Assembly: GCF_025024155.1 (NCBI RefSeq)
Contig: NW_026251782.1
Location: 1 to 64,000 of the forward strand
Source: Gamsiella multidivaricata
Taxonomy: Eukaryota; Mortierellomycota; Mortierellomycetes; Mortierellales; Mortierellaceae
Direction of reading: 5' to 3'
Length of the DNA: 64,000 bases
Positions 60,520-64,000 of the stretch are shown piece after piece. Position 1 is the stretch's first letter, and each line of letters opens with the position of its first letter. Under the pieces are notes generated by a model, which did not search any database, was not told the DNA's origin, and saw only the letters and a list, made by a program, of their open reading frames with translations. The position numbers and the translations under genes were made by a program.

Positions 60520-61877
60520 ATGGCTGAGGACGGCATCAGGAGAACAAAAACCGGCATCCCCTTACCGGGACCAGAGAGACCCGCTCGTCCGGAATGGGCT
60601 CTGGACGAAAACGACTTTCTCAAGGAAATGGATTCAGTCCCCTTGTTCATGAACAAGTTGCCCGAGGACGCCAGCGAAAACCCTCTTATTCTGGCGCTCC
60701 AGGATCTCGCCTACGATGGAACACCTGAAGGTAATGGCTGGCTTCAGGAGTATGTGATTCCGTAGTACAATTGGCTATAGTACCGGTTGGTCTTGCTACC
60801 AGCAACCAGCTTTAAGCCATGAAGGAGAGCGAGACCGACCCTGACACCTTTCCTACGAATTTGTAGAGGTGGCCGAAAACTTTAAGAACCAAGGAAACGA
60901 TTGTTTTAAGCAAGGAAAGAAGTTCTACAAGGATGCCCTTGTTTTTTATACCAATGGTCTGGAGGTGTTCTGCAAGGACGACAAATTGAATGAGACTCTC
61001 TACGTCAACCGTGCCGCCTGCAACCTCCATTTCGGTAAGGGCTTTTAGGAAGTGATCTTTGACAAGCAAATAGGAACCAATTGCTTGCAAGGGATAACAT
61101 TGCCGTGTACTCAATTTTTATGGTTCTCCTTCGACGCTTTATTCTGGATGCGCCGCAGGCAATTACAGGAAGGTCTTGACCGACTGCGCCCACGCCCTTA
61201 AGCTAAACCCCAAGAATGTCAAGGCCCTCTTCCGATCCGCCAAGGCTCTGTTCACACTAGAAATGTACCCCGAGGCCATTGACTGTTGCGACCATGCCTT
61301 GAATGCCGAGCCCGATAATCAGGCAGTCAAGGACGAGCGGGCCAAGATCCAGGCAGAATTTGATCGCAAGGAACAGATCAGGCGAGAGAAGGAGCTGCGG
61401 GAACAAAAGATTCGGGAAAAAAAGATGATAATCGAGACTGCACTAAAGAAGCGTAAAATCAAGACGGCAGCGACTCCGGGATTCAAACCGGATCATCCGC
61501 ACGAGCTTCAGTTGGACCAGGATTTGGATCAGTTGACGATTCCGACGTTCTTTTTGTACCCGGAGCATAATGAGTCGGATCTTATTCAGGCGTTTAATGA
61601 GCAGGATGCGATTGGAGAGCAGTTGGCCGAGATCTTTTATGAACCGGCACCGTGGGATCCGGAGCACAAGTATAAGCCTGAGACAGTACAGACGTATTTT
61701 GAGACGGAAGATAGTGGTGGAAACTTGGGGTTGATGAAGGTCGGCCCAAACGTCAAGTTCATAACGGTGCTCTCGCATTCGAAGTATATCCTCAGAGACG
61801 GTATTGCACGATTTATGGTCGTTCCTAAGGAGGATAGTCAGTGGAAGAAGGATTGGCTGGCCAAGTATGGCAAGTAA
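60520..61877 (+). CDS. CNS1: Cns1/TTC4-type TPR co-chaperone of Hsp90
   Basis: Three exons: 60520-60730, 60867-61034 and 61159-61877, 365 residues, all phase-1 junctions. The N-terminal segment PLFMNKLPEDASENPLILALQ is typical of TTC4/Cns1. Three TPR units follow (KNQGNDCFKQGKKFYKDAL; YVNRAACNLHFGNYRKVLTD; VKALFRSAKALFTLEMY), with the Lys/Asn/Arg clamp positions that bind the EEVD tail of Hsp90/Hsp70. After a charged helix comes the C-terminal wheel domain (PTFFLYPEH, FYEPAPWD, KFITVLSHS). Cns1 is essential in yeast and has roles in Hsp90 cycling and translation elongation. It starts about 260 bp after RPT1 ends, on the same strand. Confidence 0.93.
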
Positions 61878-62077
61878 AGAAAGGCCCATGGTCTCCCACT
61901 TGCATTGAACCATAAACTCTAAAATGTACGTCACATGATGTAAACAAACCGGGGGCAGGAACTGCTCCTTGAACCTTTTGAACCCTACTCTGAAGCAACC
62001 CTTGACCCTGCTCCAGTGCCGACCATCGTTTCTCTCTCTCTCTCTCTCCCAACGAACCGACTTTCATATAATACAGG

Positions 62078-62981
62078 ATGCATCATGGAAAACACTTTCG
62101 CCGTCTTAACAGGACGATGTCGCATCGCAAATCGATGCTCCGGAACTTGGTCACACAGCTGATTCAGCACGATCGTATCAAGACGACTCTTCCAAAAGCT
62201 CAGGAGCTCAAGGCCCTTGCTGACCAGGTACTGCAAGAGAAACAGCTACACGTCGTAGCAATGCTCTCAGCTGACTCAACCTTGTCTCTTTGGCCGTGTT
62301 GAAAGACAGGGATCAGGATACACGCTTACATTCTCCGAAGAAAAGCATAATGTTTGTTAACAGGAGCAAATTGTACGATTTATCTAGATGATCACCCTCG
62401 GAAAGCGCGGTGATTTGCATGCCAAGGTCCAGGCTGCATCTTTCCTCAGAGTATGTTATTGCAAAAGCTAGGATCCAGAAGGACATTCATCGCACCCATG
62501 TAAAAACTCCTCCCTCGCGCTAAACCAACCCCCTTCGTTTCAATTTTCACTCTCTTGACAGGAACACGAGACGACATTGCCAAAGCTGTTCGGTCCCTTG
62601 GCTGAGCGTTTCAAGAGCCGAAAGGGCGGGTACACGCGCATCCACAAACTCGGTAACCGGTTCGGTGACAATGCACCCGTGGCCGTTATCGAACTGATCG
62701 ACGGACCCGGCGATCTCAAGAATCAGATGCTGCTCAGGGCCTTGGCACGACAGGAAGAAGGGAAGGCCGGATCGATCAAGGAAATCGTCGAGGCGAATTT
62801 GAAAGAGGTGAAGACGACACCGGGCTTCAAGAGCAAGGCCCTTGCCCGTCATATTCCTAAAGTCCTGAGTTCGAACAAGTGGGAGCTCGCGGATCTGGAG
62901 GCCAAAGTCAGAGAATTGTCGCTCGGCGGCGGTGCAGCGAAGGAGGGCAAGGTCTTTGATGCAACTTCAACAAAGGCATAA
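62078..62981 (+). CDS. MRPL17: Mitochondrial large-subunit ribosomal protein bL17m
   Basis: Three exons: 62078-62227, 62388-62450 and 62562-62981, 210 residues, phase-0 junctions. The start [20 protein letters not shown] and then [21 protein letters not shown] are the bL17 core. [19 protein letters not shown] and [23 protein letters not shown] complete it. The C-terminal ~75 residues are a fungal/mitochondrial extension. bL17 surrounds the peptide exit tunnel of the large subunit. The small 63-nt middle exon is well supported by frame. Confidence 0.95.
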
Positions 62982-63279
62982 GGAAAACATGAAACACATG
63001 AAGCGGACAAAATTACGGGATACAGAACAGAATGGGATTCAGCAAGGGTGCTGTTTTTAGCCAGGAAGGAAGACCATGGATCGGCAGTAGATCTCTATGC
63101 ATTTTTCTTTTTTCTTTTTTTTTGTGTGTCGACAAATAGATATGGATTCACTTTTTTTTTCCGATTGTACTTTAACTCTGGTGCATTTGTAAAATACTAT
63201 GCCCTCTAAAATGATAACTGAAGTTATATGTTTTTACAAGATGCGGCGTACGTTTAAATGGAATCTAAGCGCTCCATTT

Positions 63280-64000
63280 TTACAAAGGAATCCAATCCTT
63301 GGGCGTGCGAAGGACCTCCATGAGCCGGCCGTGGGCCTTGAGGCTTGGCTCGTGCATGTACTCCCACCTCGCTGTCAGTGGCATTGTCATCAGAATACTC
63401 TCGATACGCGCTCCGGGGGTGAGAAGTCCAAACTTGGTGCCTCGGTCATAGACCAAATTGAATTCGACATAGCGTCCACGACGAAGCTGTTGCCACAGCT
63501 TATCCTCTTCCGTGAAGGGCATATCCCTCCTCCTCTCCATGATGGGAACATACTGATCCAAGAAAGCCTTGCCGCAGGTCTGGACGAACGCAAAGAGCTC
63601 GTCTGGTTTCTTGTCGTCCAGATCGTCGAAAAAGATTCCACCGACACCTCGACGCTCGCCCCGATGTGGGATATAGAAATACTCATCGCACCATTTCTTG
63701 AAGTCTTTATAATACCGCGGATCATGCTTATCGCAGGCCTCCTTGATGACCCGATGGAAGTGCACCGCGTCCTCCTCATAAAGAATCGCCGGTGTCAAAT
63801 CACATCCGCCGCCGAACCACCAAGAAACAGGCTCGCCGCCGTCGACGCTTCCTAGCTCAAAGTACCGGTAGTTAAAATGGACCGTGGGCGCATTCGGGTT
63901 ATGTGGGTGCATCACACAGGAGATACCGGTGGCAAAGAAGGGCATGGCCTCCTTTGTGGTGGCAATGTTGGGGTGCTGGGCGCGCATCTGAGCCACAGCC
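63280..64000 (-). CDS. HEM13: Coproporphyrinogen III oxidase, partial at right edge
   Basis: The stop is at 63280; the N-terminal part lies beyond 64000. About 240 residues of the C-terminal two thirds are seen without introns. Family blocks: [72 protein letters not shown] and [15 protein letters not shown]. This is the oxygen-dependent enzyme that converts coproporphyrinogen III to protoporphyrinogen IX by two oxidative decarboxylations in heme synthesis. It is cytosolic in yeast and in the mitochondrial intermembrane space in animals. It converges on bL17m with about 300 bp between the stops. Confidence 0.96.
   Translation of the reverse strand, partial: AVAQMRAQHPNIATTKEAMPFFATGISCVMHPHNPNAPTVHFNYRYFELGSVDGGEPVSWWFGGGCDLTPAILYEEDAVHFHRVIKEACDKHDPRYYKDFKKWCDEYFYIPHRGERRGVGGIFFDDLDDKKPDELFAFVQTCGKAFLDQYVPIMERRRDMPFTEEDKLWQQLRRGRYVEFNLVYDRGTKFGLLTPGARIESILMTMPLTARWEYMHEPSLKAHGRLMEVLRTPKDWIPL

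Overview
This is fungal nuclear DNA. Genes are split by short GT-AG (and a few GC-AG) introns, and the right end carries ordinary eukaryotic housekeeping genes: the proteasome ATPase Rpt1, a Cns1/TTC4 co-chaperone, mitochondrial ribosomal protein bL17m and coproporphyrinogen oxidase. The centre is a giant nonribosomal peptide synthetase (NRPS) of bacterial style, with dual epimerization/condensation (E/C) domains and a C-terminal thioesterase. NRPSs of this kind are known from Mortierella (the malpinin, malpibaldin and malpicyclin synthetases of M. alpina). I therefore infer a member of the Mortierellaceae; no marker gene here proves the species.

Layout. 1-1702 (-): a beta-trefoil (ricin-B-like) lectin cut by the left edge. 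1.7-7.5 kb: no supportable gene. 7.55-11.28 kb (-): a VNX1-type vacuolar cation/H+ exchanger in six exons. 12.19-12.79 kb (-): a decayed gene for a small secreted protein. 13.32-15.11 kb (+): a secreted, intronless berberine-bridge-type FAD oxidase. 16.44-36.15 kb (-), with tentative 5' exons to 36.69 kb: the hexamodular NRPS. 38.05-40.21 kb (+): QTRT2, the accessory subunit of queuine tRNA-ribosyltransferase. 41.27-43.07 kb (+): a coiled-coil membrane protein of unknown function. 43.30-45.22 kb (-): a secreted, very acidic repeat protein. 46.17-47.19 kb (-): a GPI-anchored Cys-rich protein. 49.65-51.30 kb (+): a PHO84-type phosphate transporter. 52.32-53.85 kb (+): a PHO80-type cyclin. 54.61-57.50 kb (-): a many-exon protein with a candidate PD-(D/E)XK nuclease core. 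58.35-62.98 kb (+): RPT1, CNS1/TTC4 and bL17m. 63.28-64.00 kb (-): HEM13, cut by the right edge.

The most interesting object is the NRPS. Its order reads (partial C)-A1-T1-[E/C]-A2-T2-C-A3-T3-[E/C]-A4-T4-C-A5-T5-[E/C]-A6-T6-TE. A dual E/C domain follows each odd module and an ordinary LCL-type C domain follows modules 2 and 4, so the predicted hexapeptide alternates D,L,D,L,D,L. The six A domains carry only two pocket types: a valine-type code (A1, A5, A6) and a second hydrophobic code (A2, A3, A4). The gene contains a 6,518-bp tandem repeat with about 3.9 kb that looks identical, including a 110-bp intron. Module 5 looks like a copy of module 3 whose ~730-bp A-domain core was replaced by that of module 6. 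This looks like natural, recent recoding of an NRPS by gene conversion.

Coordinates of spliced genes are my own exon reading from frame and splice-site continuity. Total exon length divides by three and the phase matches at each junction in every complete gene given as spliced.
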